A stretch of DNA of 64,000 bases, taken from the NCBI GenBank assembly GCA_000063525.1, contig CT978603.1, positions 1,731,105 to 1,795,104 of the forward strand. The letters are read 5' to 3'. Positions 1 through 8,645 of the stretch are shown in pieces. The number at the start of each line of letters is the position of its first letter. Position 1 is the first letter of the stretch. This DNA comes from Synechococcus sp. RCC307. Lineage in GTDB: Bacteria > Cyanobacteriota > Cyanobacteriia > PCC-6307 > Cyanobiaceae. The notes beneath the pieces were generated by a model, which had not been told where the DNA came from, made no database searches, and saw nothing but the letters and a program-made list of their open reading frames with translations. A program made the translations under genes and the position numbers.

Positions 1-30
1 CGCTCCCAATACTCGGTTCAAAGCCGGGGG

Positions 31-330
31 TTATTGCTTGGGCTGAAACTGCTTGGGGATCGAGCGGAGATAGGCCTCCGGGCCACTGAGTTCTGACTCC
101 AGGCCTTGGGGGAGTTCAGGCAACTCCATCCGAGGTTCCCTGCCCTCAAGAGCAGCCTTCAGGGACTCAACCATGAGCGGATTGCCCTTGTCTTGGATGG
201 CAGCCAGGGCAGCCTGCAAACGCTGTTGACGCGACAAACCGCCAGTGCCGTCGGTCACAACACCCGCTGTGGTGTCTGCTGCACGCACGCTGTCGAGTTG
301 GCGCGCCAGGTTTTCCCAGAGCAAAGGCAT
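31..330 (-). CDS. conserved hypothetical protein
   Basis: Encodes 99 residues. I do not recognise a family. It is soluble, with Arg/Gln-rich helices in the first 65 residues and a Pro-rich C-terminus, and there is no signal peptide or membrane segment. Codon usage is GC-rich like the core genes around it, which supports a real gene. It is transcribed divergently from the hypothetical gene at 424, leaving about 90 bases for both promoters. No function is proposed. Confidence 0.55.
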   Translation of the reverse strand: MPLLWENLARQLDSVRAADTTAGVVTDGTGGLSRQQRLQAALAAIQDKGNPLMVESLKAALEGREPRMELPELPQGLESELSGPEAYLRSIPKQFQPKQ

Positions 331-423
331 GGGGCACTCTCAGATCACTTCAGACTAAAGAAGCCAGTTGTTGTGGACCAATCAGCCAGCATGGAGGTCA
401 GACGAAGGCTGGATAACGGCTGA

Positions 424-948
424 ATGACCACCAAAGTGTTTTTGACTCCAGAGCCGGTCCGGCTGCTGGAAAGCCATCGGCAGGGCCTGATCGCCTTGGT
501 TCCGCACTTCGTCATCAATGAACTGCAGCAGGATCGCGATGAGCAACTGCAGCATGTGCTGGAGAGCGTTATGCAACGCGGCGGCGAATGCCTGCCTACG
601 CCTTGGACTCCCCACGATGAACAGTGCCATGCCATTGCACTGCAATGGAGTGATGCAACCGGCCCCCACAGGCTCGATAGCGACTGTCAGCCCGTGATGG
701 GTGACGAGGTTGCAGCCCAAAGCGCTGAGCTCGTTCGGCTGGCCATGCTGCAAAAGCCCTATTTGCAGCAAGACGGGATGGGCTGCGGAACGGTGCTGCG
801 CTTAATCGGAATTCAGTACTGCAGCGCCCCATCGATGCCAAGGGAGCCCAGCTTTGAAGCGGTCGCTGAGCTGTTTCGACAAAGCTCTGTGAACCGCTCC
901 GCTGGCGAGACATTGCTGCGCTCGCAATTTGTGGCGTCGTTTTTATGA
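424..948 (+). CDS. hypothetical protein
   Basis: Encodes 174 residues from an ATG. I do not recognise the family. The protein is soluble and helical, with several Cys residues in its second half (around Gly-Cys-Gly near residue 120) but no regular metal-binding spacing. It ends four bases before the convergent small membrane gene at 952. The competing reading frames on the other strand lack recognisable domains, so this frame is preferred on length and codon pattern. The call is tentative. Confidence 0.5.
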   Translation: MTTKVFLTPEPVRLLESHRQGLIALVPHFVINELQQDRDEQLQHVLESVMQRGGECLPTPWTPHDEQCHAIALQWSDATGPHRLDSDCQPVMGDEVAAQSAELVRLAMLQKPYLQQDGMGCGTVLRLIGIQYCSAPSMPREPSFEAVAELFRQSSVNRSAGETLLRSQFVASFL

Positions 949-951
949 GCG

Positions 952-1119
952 TCAACCAAAGGGTTTGTTCAACAGCCAAAGCACCACCGCGAAAACCAAG
1001 GCCGTGATTGCCGAATTGCGGTTGATGCAGGCGATCTTGCCGGTCAACGCAGCGCCATAGGCCGCTCCATAGACCACGCAAAAAATCAGGGTGTAGAGCA
1101 GCAACAAAAAGGGATTCAT
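952..1119 (-). CDS. small membrane protein (55 aa)
   Basis: A short reading frame read directly from the sequence. It begins MNPFLLLLYTLIFCVVYGAA and ends NKPFG. Two hydrophobic stretches, about residues 3-25 and 38-50, flank a short polar loop containing Lys, Cys and Asn, which suggests a two-helix inner-membrane hairpin with a helical re-entrant look. Similar tiny hydrophobic proteins are common in picocyanobacteria. It is convergent with the gene at 424 and lies just downstream of the SGNH hydrolase on the same strand, so it could share that transcript. No function can be inferred. Confidence 0.6.
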   Translation of the reverse strand: MNPFLLLLYTLIFCVVYGAAYGAALTGKIACINRNSAITALVFAVVLWLLNKPFG

Positions 1120-1156
1120 CGCAGACAAGGGCCAAGACGCCTGTCATAGCTCTGGG

Positions 1157-1828
1157 TTAAAGCTTGCAGGCACCCTCTGGTGGCAGGCCAGCCCACTGCA
1201 ACAGCTCGGGCCAACTGCGCAGCCGCTCAAAAATCCAACGGTGGCCGTCACTATTGCAATGCAAACCATCGGCACTGAGGCGGGCAAGCCATTGCGCTCC
1301 AACGGCATCGCCATCCCACAAGCGCAAAAACGGCACGTCCTTCTCAAGGCAGGCTTCTTCGATCAAGCGATTCGCCCGAGCCACATCGCCATTGCCGTAC
1401 CAAAGGCAACCGGCATAGGGCATGGCGTCTTCATTCACGGGCGTTAGTCCCAACACAAACACCGGGGCCAATTGCACCGCTTGGCTGAGCAACTGCTCTA
1501 AACCAAAGAGGAAAGCCTCCGGCTCCAACTGCAAGCGGCCATCGCAGCGACCCACCCGGGCGCAATCATTGAGGCCAACGCCCAACAAAATCCCTTGAGG
1601 CTGCTGACGCCTTAGTTCTCCGCGCACGTTGAACTCCTGCTGGAGCCTGGCGGCCACCCGCTCCAGCCCATCGCCGCGAACGCCCAGGTTGTAAACCACC
1701 GGGGCCTGGGGCCTGGGCATCCAATGGCAGCGCAACCGCTCTGCCCATCCACCAGCCTCCAGATCACCCCAGCCGAAAACACCGCTATCACCAAGTGCGA
1801 TCAGCTTGGGGGGAACCTCCATCAGCAC
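1157..1828 (-). CDS. SGNH/GDSL-family hydrolase
   Basis: A 223-residue protein of the SGNH (GDSL) esterase/lipase superfamily. The Gly-Asp-Ser block with the nucleophilic Ser lies at residues 13-15. A Gly-Leu-Asn-Asp block (oxyanion Asn) is at 85-88 and the DxxH catalytic pair is Asp187/His190. There is no signal peptide, so it probably acts in the cytoplasm. The substrate is unknown; family members de-esterify lipids, acylated sugars or coenzyme A thioesters. A second in-frame ATG two codons later is an equally good start. It lies downstream of gpgS on the same strand, separated by about 50 bases. Confidence 0.75.
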   Translation of the reverse strand: MLMEVPPKLIALGDSGVFGWGDLEAGGWAERLRCHWMPRPQAPVVYNLGVRGDGLERVAARLQQEFNVRGELRRQQPQGILLGVGLNDCARVGRCDGRLQLEPEAFLFGLEQLLSQAVQLAPVFVLGLTPVNEDAMPYAGCLWYGNGDVARANRLIEEACLEKDVPFLRLWDGDAVGAQWLARLSADGLHCNSDGHRWIFERLRSWPELLQWAGLPPEGACKL

Positions 1829-1877
1829 CAGCTCGCGCGAGGGCTGATGTTACGGAGCCGAATTCATCCAATTGGAT

Positions 1878-3176
1878 CTAGCGGGCTGATCCGCTGGCAG
1901 CGGGCTGGTGCCAAGGGGCCGGCTGAACCCGGCCCACCTCCATCTTGGGCTTGGGAGCCAAAGGCACATTGACCAATCGGGTTTGGCGGCCCTGCGAACC
2001 AGCCAAAGCCAGGTCATCGCGCAGGGATGCGGAGCAGCTCAACAAGCGCGACCAGCAGGGCAATTGCAGCGACACCGGTTGCTGCAGGAACTGATGCATT
2101 CCGGGACGAATCAAATTGGCAAATTCATGCACAGCCAACTCTTCGCCATGGCGGTCGTAGGGCAGGCCATTGACGCTGGAATCCAAGCCGTGCTGACGCA
2201 CGCGATCTTCGCCAACGCGGCGATAGAGAACCTCCAGGGCAGGCACATGGGCCTCAGCCAAGGCCACACCTTCGTGCTCCATCAAGCCCCGAAGCACCGT
2301 GGAGAGAATCTCGCCGCACATCCGCTGCAAGCCCTCTTTGGGCGTGTTGCCAAGCTCTTTGTGCTTGTGATCGAACAAGCCCAAATCCACCTGTGCAATC
2401 CGGCTGATGGCGACCTGGCGATAGACCTCTGAGAGCAGGCCCACTTCCAATCCCCAATCACTAGGGATGCGCAGGTTCATGGCCAAATCAGTGGTGAACG
2501 CGAATTCACCGGCCAAGGGGTAGCGGAACGCACGCAGATAGCGCAGATAGTTGAGCTCACCCAACATCCGCTCAAGGCTGACCAGAAGCGGATTCACAAA
2601 TAAGCGCGTCGCGCGGCCCTGCAAGGCACGAGTTTCCAGCGACAGGCGGCTGTAAAAGGCTTTGACGTAGGCGATGCCCTGGGAGGGATCGAGCAAGGGC
2701 GCCAGCATCCGAGCCGGGTATTGCGGGGAGAAGGTGCGGATGTCGGCATCAAACAGGCCAACCACCTCGGCTTGACGGGTGGCAACCCCAAGCCCCTGCC
2801 AAACAGCCCAACCCTTGCCAGGTGGGCCCATCACCTCGAGATTGAACTCTTGCAGCGAAGCGAGCAGCTCCTTCACCGCCGGCCCATTGGTCCAGTGCAC
2901 CCGCACGGGGAAGGGCATATCGGCGAAGAACGCCTCCGCCTGCAACACCTCTTCCGCCGTTCCAGCCGAGAGGGCGATGACCAGCTCCTGCAGGCCATCG
3001 AGCTCGCGCAGCACCTCACGGATCAGCCCCAGTGCCGGCCGGCTGAATTCCTCCATCAAACAGGGGATCAGCAGGCTTGTCGGCCGCTGCTGCAATCCCC
3101 GACGCAACAGGCCCGCCGCATCAGCGTCGGTGCCGTAGTCATGGATGCTGGTGATGGGCCCCTGCTGGAAATCCAC
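1878..3176 (-). CDS. gpgS: glucosyl-3-phosphoglycerate synthase
   Basis: A 432-residue GT81-family glycosyltransferase that joins NDP-glucose and 3-phosphoglycerate to form glucosyl-3-phosphoglycerate, the first step of glucosylglycerate synthesis. Glucosylglycerate is a compatible solute of marine picocyanobacteria, notably under nitrogen limitation. Visible marks are the Asp-Ala-Asp metal/nucleotide motif at residues 143-145 inside LFDADIRTF, the GKG segment near 120, and the FTTDLAMNL region typical of GpgS. It is divergent from the GH13 phosphorylase and gpgP, which complete the pathway, so the three genes form one functional cluster around a shared 70-base promoter region. Confidence 0.88.
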   Translation of the reverse strand: MDFQQGPITSIHDYGTDADAAGLLRRGLQQRPTSLLIPCLMEEFSRPALGLIREVLRELDGLQELVIALSAGTAEEVLQAEAFFADMPFPVRVHWTNGPAVKELLASLQEFNLEVMGPPGKGWAVWQGLGVATRQAEVVGLFDADIRTFSPQYPARMLAPLLDPSQGIAYVKAFYSRLSLETRALQGRATRLFVNPLLVSLERMLGELNYLRYLRAFRYPLAGEFAFTTDLAMNLRIPSDWGLEVGLLSEVYRQVAISRIAQVDLGLFDHKHKELGNTPKEGLQRMCGEILSTVLRGLMEHEGVALAEAHVPALEVLYRRVGEDRVRQHGLDSSVNGLPYDRHGEELAVHEFANLIRPGMHQFLQQPVSLQLPCWSRLLSCSASLRDDLALAGSQGRQTRLVNVPLAPKPKMEVGRVQPAPWHQPAASGSAR

Positions 3177-3246
3177 TCGATAGTTCGTGCGACAACAGCG
3201 ATGAGCTCATTTCTCCATACCGTGTAGGCAAGAAATGGAGGAGTGA

Positions 3247-4983
3247 ATGCAGGGGAGTGCCCTACACAGCGGCCAATTGGACGCACTCCTTGGTGAGCTC
3301 TATCGGGAGGAGTCTTCCGAGTTCATCCAAGAACTGTCGTCGCAATTGCTGCAATCTCTGCAAACCAGCACAAAGCAGATAACCGAGCAACAACCCCGTT
3401 GGGATGCCAGCACCGCCGTTCTGATCACCTACGCCAACACCTTGCAACGGGATGGCGAAAGGGGCCTAACAACGCTCAAAGGCGTTCTGAACACCCACTT
3501 CAGCGCTCTCGATGGTGTGGTGCATGTGTTGCCCTTCCTCAAGGCCAGTAGCGATGGCGGCTTTGCGGTAGCCAGCCATAGCGAACTGGAGCCAGGCTTT
3601 GGCGAATGGACCGATCTCGCTGCACTCGCCGAAGGGCGAACGGTGATGGCCGATCTGGTCTTGAACCATGTCTCTGCCTCCCATCCCTGGGTGCTGCAAT
3701 TTCTGCAGCGCAGCGAGCCTGGGCGGAGCTGCATCCTGGCTCCCGATCCAGAGGCAGGCTGGGCCAATGTGATCCGCCCACGCAGCACCAGCCTGTTCAC
3801 CACCTTGGCCACCGACGATGGGCCGAGGCCTGTGTGGAGCACCTTTGGCCCTGATCAACTCGATCTCGATTGGAGCGAGCCCCAGGTGTTGCTGGGCTTC
3901 AGCGAACTGCTGGGCCGGCTGAGCCGCCATGGGGTGAGCTGGCTGCGCCTCGATGCCGTGGGATTTGTGTGGAAAGAAGAGGGCACCACATGCCTGCATC
4001 GCCCGCAGGCCTACACAGTGGTTCGCATCCTGCGGCAACTGCTGGAGACGGTCAGTAGCCGCGGCGTTGTGGTGACCGAAACCAACGTTCCCGAGCAGGA
4101 GAACCTCTCTTACCTGCGCAGCGGCAACGATGCCCATCTGGCTTACAACTTCCCGCTGCCCCCGCTGCTGGTGGAGGCCCTGATCAGCCGCCGCGCTGAC
4201 CTGCTGAATCAATGGCTCGCGCGCTGGCCTGAGCTCCCAGCTGGCACCAGCCTGCTGAATTTCAGCGCCTGCCATGACGGCATTGGCTTGCGTCCACTCG
4301 AAGGCCTGATGCCTCCTGAACGAGTGCATGAGCTGCTGGTGGCCTGTGAGCGCCGTGGTGGCCTGGTCAGCCACCGGCGCCTCGCAAGCGGCAAGGAATC
4401 GCCCTACGAGATCAACATCAGCTGGTGGAGCGCCATGGCTGATGGCGGCGTGGATCCCTCCCATCTCCAGCTGCAACGCTTCCTACTGAGCCAGCTGCTG
4501 GTGATGGCTCTGCCAGGGGTGCCAGCGTTTTATTTGCCAGCGTTGGTAGCGGCTGCCAACGACATGAAGCAGTTCCGCAGCACGGGGCATCGCCGCGATC
4601 TCAACCGCCCCAAATTTCAAGCGGAACGCTTGGAACGCCAACTCGCTGATCCCGACCAACCAGCCAGCAAAATTTTGAAGCGGCTGCAAGCAGCGATGGA
4701 GCTTCGCAGCCAGCGTCCGGCGATGGATCCTGAAGCGCCGATGGAGTTGCTGAGCAGCGATCGCAGTGATGTGGTGATCTTGAAGCGTGGAACACAAAGC
4801 CAGGCGCTCTGGGCCGTGCACAATTTCAGCAACCGCAGGTTGAGCTTCCCCTTGGCCAAGAGGCTGCAACTCCCAACAGATACGGCCAAGCTCAGCTGGT
4901 CTGACGCGCTCAGTGGCTCCACGATCGGTGGCCCTTATCTCGAGTTGGAGCCGTTTGCCGTGCATTGGCTGGAGCTGGGTTGA
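3247..4983 (+). CDS. GH13 sucrose/glucosylglycerate phosphorylase-like enzyme
   Basis: A 578-residue GH13 subfamily-18-like protein, usually annotated as sucrose phosphorylase. Catalytic residues are visible: nucleophile Asp236 in LRLDAVGF, acid/base Glu278 in VVVTETN, and the His343-Asp344 pair in ACHDGIGL. Homologues placed next to gpgS/gpgP-type genes include glucosylglycerate phosphorylase (GgaP), which splits glucosylglycerate with phosphate to glucose-1-phosphate and glycerate. The position here, divergent from gpgS and overlapping gpgP by one base (TGATG), favours a glucosylglycerate role over sucrose. Substrate choice cannot be settled from sequence by eye. The start ATG at 3247 is close to GGAGGAG. 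Confidence 0.8.
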   Translation: MQGSALHSGQLDALLGELYREESSEFIQELSSQLLQSLQTSTKQITEQQPRWDASTAVLITYANTLQRDGERGLTTLKGVLNTHFSALDGVVHVLPFLKASSDGGFAVASHSELEPGFGEWTDLAALAEGRTVMADLVLNHVSASHPWVLQFLQRSEPGRSCILAPDPEAGWANVIRPRSTSLFTTLATDDGPRPVWSTFGPDQLDLDWSEPQVLLGFSELLGRLSRHGVSWLRLDAVGFVWKEEGTTCLHRPQAYTVVRILRQLLETVSSRGVVVTETNVPEQENLSYLRSGNDAHLAYNFPLPPLLVEALISRRADLLNQWLARWPELPAGTSLLNFSACHDGIGLRPLEGLMPPERVHELLVACERRGGLVSHRRLASGKESPYEINISWWSAMADGGVDPSHLQLQRFLLSQLLVMALPGVPAFYLPALVAAANDMKQFRSTGHRRDLNRPKFQAERLERQLADPDQPASKILKRLQAAMELRSQRPAMDPEAPMELLSSDRSDVVILKRGTQSQALWAVHNFSNRRLSFPLAKRLQLPTDTAKLSWSDALSGSTIGGPYLELEPFAVHWLELG

Positions 4984-5756
4984 TGACGCGCTGGGTGGTG
5001 ACCGATCTCGACGGCACGTTGCTTGATCACAGCTACAGCTGGGAGCCGGCTCGCAGCACCATTTCCGCACTGAAGCAACAAGGGATTTTGGTGATCCCCT
5101 GCACCAGCAAAACCGCTGAAGAGGTCAGAGCGTTTCGCCAAGACGCTGGTCTTAGAGATCCATTCATCGTCGAAAACGGCGGAGCCATCTATGGCAACAA
5201 CGCCGATGGCAGCGAATGGGTGGTGCCTTTAGGAGCAGCACACAGCGTTTTGAGGCCGCAATTGGATGAACTCAGTCAAGCGTTAGGCCATGAACTCGTG
5301 GCCCTGGAAGATCTCAGCGCAGAGCAGGGCGAGGCATTGACGGGATTGCGCGGTCAAGCGCTGGCCTCCGCCCAGCGCCGCGAGTGGAGTGTTCCGTTTC
5401 TCACATCCCCTGAAGATCTGCGAGAGCCGCTGCGGCAGCTGGCAGCCCAGCATCAGCTGCTGGTGGTGCAAGGCAACCGCATGAGCCATTTGCTCAGCGG
5501 CGGCAGCCATAAGGGCCGCGCGGTGGAGGTGCTCAAACAGCATCTGCAGCAACCCGATGTTGCAGTGCTTGGGCTTGGAGACTCTCCTAATGATCTGCCG
5601 ATGCTGGAAGCCGTGGATCAAGCCGTTGTGGTGCCAGGCGCCCAAGGGCCACATCCGGTGTTCCAAGACGCCATCGCCAGTGGCCGCTTTCAATTAGCGC
5701 AAGCCCCACACGGCGAAGGTTGGGCAATCGCTGTGAACCAATGGCTTAACAGCTGA
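4983..5756 (+). CDS. gpgP: glucosyl-3-phosphoglycerate phosphatase (HAD, MPGP-like)
   Basis: A 257-residue HAD-superfamily (Cof/MPGP-type) phosphatase that should remove phosphate from glucosyl-3-phosphoglycerate to give glucosylglycerate. Motif I is DLDGTL with nucleophile Asp8 and Asp10; motif IV is GDSPND near residue 200. The ATG chosen overlaps the stop of the GH13 gene (TGATG), indicating translational coupling; an ATG 18 bases upstream is possible but adds residues outside the conserved fold. Such proteins are often labelled mannosyl-3-phosphoglycerate phosphatase, but the gpgS neighbour supports the glucosyl form. It is the last core gene before the AT-rich CA4 island. Confidence 0.85.
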   Translation: MTRWVVTDLDGTLLDHSYSWEPARSTISALKQQGILVIPCTSKTAEEVRAFRQDAGLRDPFIVENGGAIYGNNADGSEWVVPLGAAHSVLRPQLDELSQALGHELVALEDLSAEQGEALTGLRGQALASAQRREWSVPFLTSPEDLREPLRQLAAQHQLLVVQGNRMSHLLSGGSHKGRAVEVLKQHLQQPDVAVLGLGDSPNDLPMLEAVDQAVVVPGAQGPHPVFQDAIASGRFQLAQAPHGEGWAIAVNQWLNS

Positions 5757-5767
5757 TCTGATAAGTC

Positions 5768-7012
5768 CTAACAACGAGTAAGAAGATCACCAGAGCTTTG
5801 CTGCTTGTCAATCAATTGAGCAAACGCTTGCTGGCAAGTCCAGCGAAGTGGAACCCACGGCGATGAGTTGGACAACTCGTACAACAGCTCAAGCTGATCA
5901 TCAAGTTGCAGCCGCACACAAGCCCAAGCAGCGGCAACCCTGGATTTTGTGTACTGAGGTGTTGTTTCCGCTAAGGCAGCTCGAACTAGATAACTTTTCT
6001 CATGAAGACCACGCAAGCCGACAACACAAGTCAAATAGTAATGAGTGACATAGTCCGACCACAAACGTTCTTGCATGCTGTCAATCAGCTCAAGGCACTC
6101 TTCACGGCTAATCCTCATCAAGCTTGCTGCAGCTCCATACTGCCGTGCCTCATCTCGATGACTCAAATTCTGCTCAATATCCTCAGGCGTGAATCCACAC
6201 TTCCAGTCATCATTGAGCTCCAAAAACAAAGGGTTATCCAGCAAAAGCCGTTTAAAAAGATCGTGATAAAAGTCGACCTCCAAAAGCCCACCCACTTCCG
6301 CAATCTGCAAAAAGCTCTTTGCTCTTAAAGACATTGAAACCGGCGCTTTCACTAAATCAGGTAGAAAGCATTGATCACCGCAGTCTCCAATATCGATAAC
6401 AGCAGAACGACGCTTACCAGCCACCAGGTCAGTCAGCTGAGTAAGCAGTGGCTGCATAAGGCCTTTTTCCCCATACAACTTAGAAAGGCAAGCTCGAGCT
6501 GCGCCGGAAACCAAGGTACTTTCATGGTCGCAGAGCTCGCCAATGCAGGAACGAGAAGCTGAGCTCTTAATCGACAGCCTGGTGAATGCCTGAATCACAG
6601 CCCGTGAAAGCGTGACATCCTCACTTTCAAGCAAATTCAAAAGCTGGTCGTGCTCGGCTGGCGCTGGAGACCAACCAATCCTTGTTAATGCAGAGATTGC
6701 ATTAATCACAGCTTCAGTGTCAGAACAGGCCAAAACATCAACGAGAGGCCGGATGGCCCTGATATCTTTCCTTCGCCCTAGAGCTTCGATTGCCTTGCGC
6801 CGGGTGATCCTGTCAAAAAGCTCGTCGGTTCTGAGTTCACGGGTTGCACGAATTAGCGCATTAAGTGTCTCATCACAACCACACAACCCCAGCCGAGTAG
6901 CAGCGAAATAGCGATCGGATGGAGGCGAAACATCAGACGTTTTAGCGAACAACAACGAGAGCGCATCAGCCTCAGAAATGCCTGAGACCAAAACATCAAA
7001 ACGCTCGGCCAT
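5768..7012 (-). CDS. mpeZ: MpeZ/MpeW-type phycoerythrobilin lyase (CA4 island)
   Basis: A 414-residue HEAT-repeat protein of the E/F phycobilin lyase clan. It is clearly paralogous to the lyase at 41444: both open with an ERFD motif and share RITRRK-EALGRRKD near residue 70, APVSM-LRAKS in the middle, and AET-PQY-KSR-AAAWAC followed by W-PL-W-C near the C-terminus. Together with the two AraC regulators upstream, this identifies it as the lyase of a CA4 island. MpeZ attaches PEB to MpeA Cys83 and isomerises it to PUB in blue light. MpeW instead attaches PEB in green light. I prefer mpeZ because of the small RHH regulator beside it and the rpcEF background, but the distinction is uncertain. The gene is AT-rich compared with gpgP next door. 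Confidence 0.75.
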   Translation of the reverse strand: MAERFDVLVSGISEADALSLLFAKTSDVSPPSDRYFAATRLGLCGCDETLNALIRATRELRTDELFDRITRRKAIEALGRRKDIRAIRPLVDVLACSDTEAVINAISALTRIGWSPAPAEHDQLLNLLESEDVTLSRAVIQAFTRLSIKSSASRSCIGELCDHESTLVSGAARACLSKLYGEKGLMQPLLTQLTDLVAGKRRSAVIDIGDCGDQCFLPDLVKAPVSMSLRAKSFLQIAEVGGLLEVDFYHDLFKRLLLDNPLFLELNDDWKCGFTPEDIEQNLSHRDEARQYGAAASLMRISREECLELIDSMQERLWSDYVTHYYLTCVVGLRGLHEKSYLVRAALAETTPQYTKSRVAAAWACVRLQLDDQLELLYELSNSSPWVPLRWTCQQAFAQLIDKQQSSGDLLTRC

Positions 7013-7149
7013 TGACTCGCATCAGTCAGATCCAAACCTAATAAAAATAGGAGCTCATTATCAGCAAACAAGCAACTCCTATAAGTGAAAAGCAAAGCTC
7101 AGAAAACAATAAGCAGGAAACTATGTTTTACTCATTACCGAAAGACCCA

Positions 7150-7164
7150 ATGCAAACAATGCAT
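7150..7164. promoter_or_regulatory. inverted repeat upstream of island lyase
   Basis: ATGCA-N5-TGCAT lies about 140 bases upstream of the lyase start, in the 264-base gap between the RHH gene and the lyase. It is a plausible operator for one of the island regulators, but 5-base arms are short and no second copy was found in the island. Confidence 0.3.
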
Positions 7165-7276
7165 CAACGCATAACAGCACAATGATGCACAAAAATCCAA
7201 GCAAAGACACTAGAAAGCTATCAAGCCCAAATACCGCCCTAAAAGCAGGACGCACAAACTGCGCTTTAACAGCTAG

Positions 7277-7444
7277 CTACCTGGCTCGCTTATCAATCAA
7301 CTCGATCAAATGGGCATCATGCTTATTACAAAAATCAGCCACACACTCGCGGAGAATATGGCCTATGGAAACCGATTCCGTATAGCAAAGAAGCTTCAGT
7401 TTCTTATGGAGCTCATCACTAAGCTCAAATGTCACCCTTTTCAT
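7277..7444 (-). CDS. fciC: ribbon-helix-helix small regulator, FciC candidate
   Basis: A 55-residue gene read directly from the sequence. It begins MKRVTFELSDELHKKLKLLC and ends DKRAR. The N-terminal beta-strand (RVTFEL), followed by two helices (SDELHKKLKLLCYTE, then SIGHILRECVADFC), is the ribbon-helix-helix DNA-binding pattern of the Arc/CopG type. It sits between the AraC pair and the lyase on the same strand. CA4-A islands are reported to carry a third small possible regulator, FciC, and this is the obvious candidate, although I cannot compare sequences here. It is rich in Cys (three residues), which is unusual for so small a DNA-binding protein. Confidence 0.65.
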   Translation of the reverse strand: MKRVTFELSDELHKKLKLLCYTESVSIGHILRECVADFCNKHDAHLIELIDKRAR

Positions 7445-7694
7445 AACAAGCCAAGCGGATGACGAGCCAAAGGGTCAGGTCCGAACGTGACCTCATTTTA
7501 CTTCTTTTGATAAGAATTGGATAGCCGACCAGCGCTGCTTTACAAAGCGCAATGATTGGCAAGTATAAATACCTAAGCAGAAGCCAAAATTGCCGGCCAA
7601 AAGGCCATTGAGCAGTTGGATGGCTCTTTTAAGCCATGGCGACCTTGTCAACGCAAGGCAAAATCAGAGTTCCATGGTTTGACGCAGGAAAAGA

Positions 7695-8645
7695 CTAAGA
7701 GCGTTGAATGGTCTGACTGGGAAGCTCGCCAAAACTGGTGAAATACCTCCTCGCATAACGACCTGCATGCTTAAATCCATAGCGTATGGCAACTTCACGA
7801 ATGGTTGATTCATGCGATTGCGAATGATCTTTTTGCCGCAACAGAGCTCTTCTTGACTCTTCCAAGCGAACCTGCATCATCATCTCAATAATGCCAATAC
7901 CAAAATACTCCTGGCAAATACGATAAAGAGAAGCTTGGCCAGCATCCAAGTATTTGCATACATCGGACAAGGACATTGGAGACTGCATTACATCGTTGCT
8001 ATGAGAAAGGCTGACAATCTCAGATAACAGGCCCAGATTCTTTAACTCGCTTTTCTTGTAATGCCTGACAGTTCCTTCTTCTAAGCAGCAGGTTATTAGG
8101 TCATAGTATTTGGCAGCATTGACAATACCCTTAGACATATCGCTTTGTGCCAACTTTCTAAGTTGCAAAGCAGCAAAATGATCTACATCAAGTCCTCGCT
8201 TAGTGGTGAGGTTTTCGAGAGCCGTTTGGGCATTACAAGCTTTTAACGAGTCAATCAAAACAGCCTTATCAAGCATGCATGCCGTAGAGGAGCAAGCTTC
8301 TGAATATTTACCCCAGGAGCTTCCAGGAGCAGAATTTATGGTGTTTAGACCTCCAATACTATTGGAACGCATCTCATAACCTTCACAATACCCAAAGGGG
8401 TCAGTGGTGGCTTTTATCGGTGTAATCCAATTGAAATCAACGGACCAATCCGTTCCCCAACCCTCATAGAGAAGAGTTTTTGATGCCTTAATTTCAGCAA
8501 TTGACACACCTGACGACATGGCATGACTCATGCTGTAGGTGCCCTCACCAAGATCTAACTGAGTAATCCTTGTGTTCTGTCCTAGCTCAGCAAGAGTTTC
8601 CGACAGTTGAAGAGGATCTTTGTATGACAAAGATAGTTTCATCAC
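7695..8645 (-). CDS. fciB: AraC-family regulator of chromatic acclimation (FciB-like)
   Basis: A 316-residue protein with an AraC/XylS-type double helix-turn-helix at the C-terminus (about residues 215-312). The second HTH reads STIREVAIRYGFKHAGRYAR, followed by YFTSFGELPSQT, the usual end of the domain. The N-terminal 200 residues have no recognisable cupin fold and resemble the partner encoded upstream. It overlaps that partner by four bases (ATGA), so the two are translationally coupled. Tandem AraC genes next to an MpeZ/MpeW lyase are diagnostic of CA4 islands, where FciA and FciB act oppositely on light-colour control. Which of the two genes is fciA is my inference from order. Confidence 0.75.
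   Translation of the reverse strand: MMKLSLSYKDPLQLSETLAELGQNTRITQLDLGEGTYSMSHAMSSGVSIAEIKASKTLLYEGWGTDWSVDFNWITPIKATTDPFGYCEGYEMRSNSIGGLNTINSAPGSSWGKYSEACSSTACMLDKAVLIDSLKACNAQTALENLTTKRGLDVDHFAALQLRKLAQSDMSKGIVNAAKYYDLITCCLEEGTVRHYKKSELKNLGLLSEIVSLSHSNDVMQSPMSLSDVCKYLDAGQASLYRICQEYFGIGIIEMMMQVRLEESRRALLRQKDHSQSHESTIREVAIRYGFKHAGRYARRYFTSFGELPSQTIQRS

Noticed and set aside
3466..4476. A 336-residue open frame opposite the GH13 gene
   Set aside because: Antisense to the catalytic core of a clear GH13 enzyme, without recognisable motifs.
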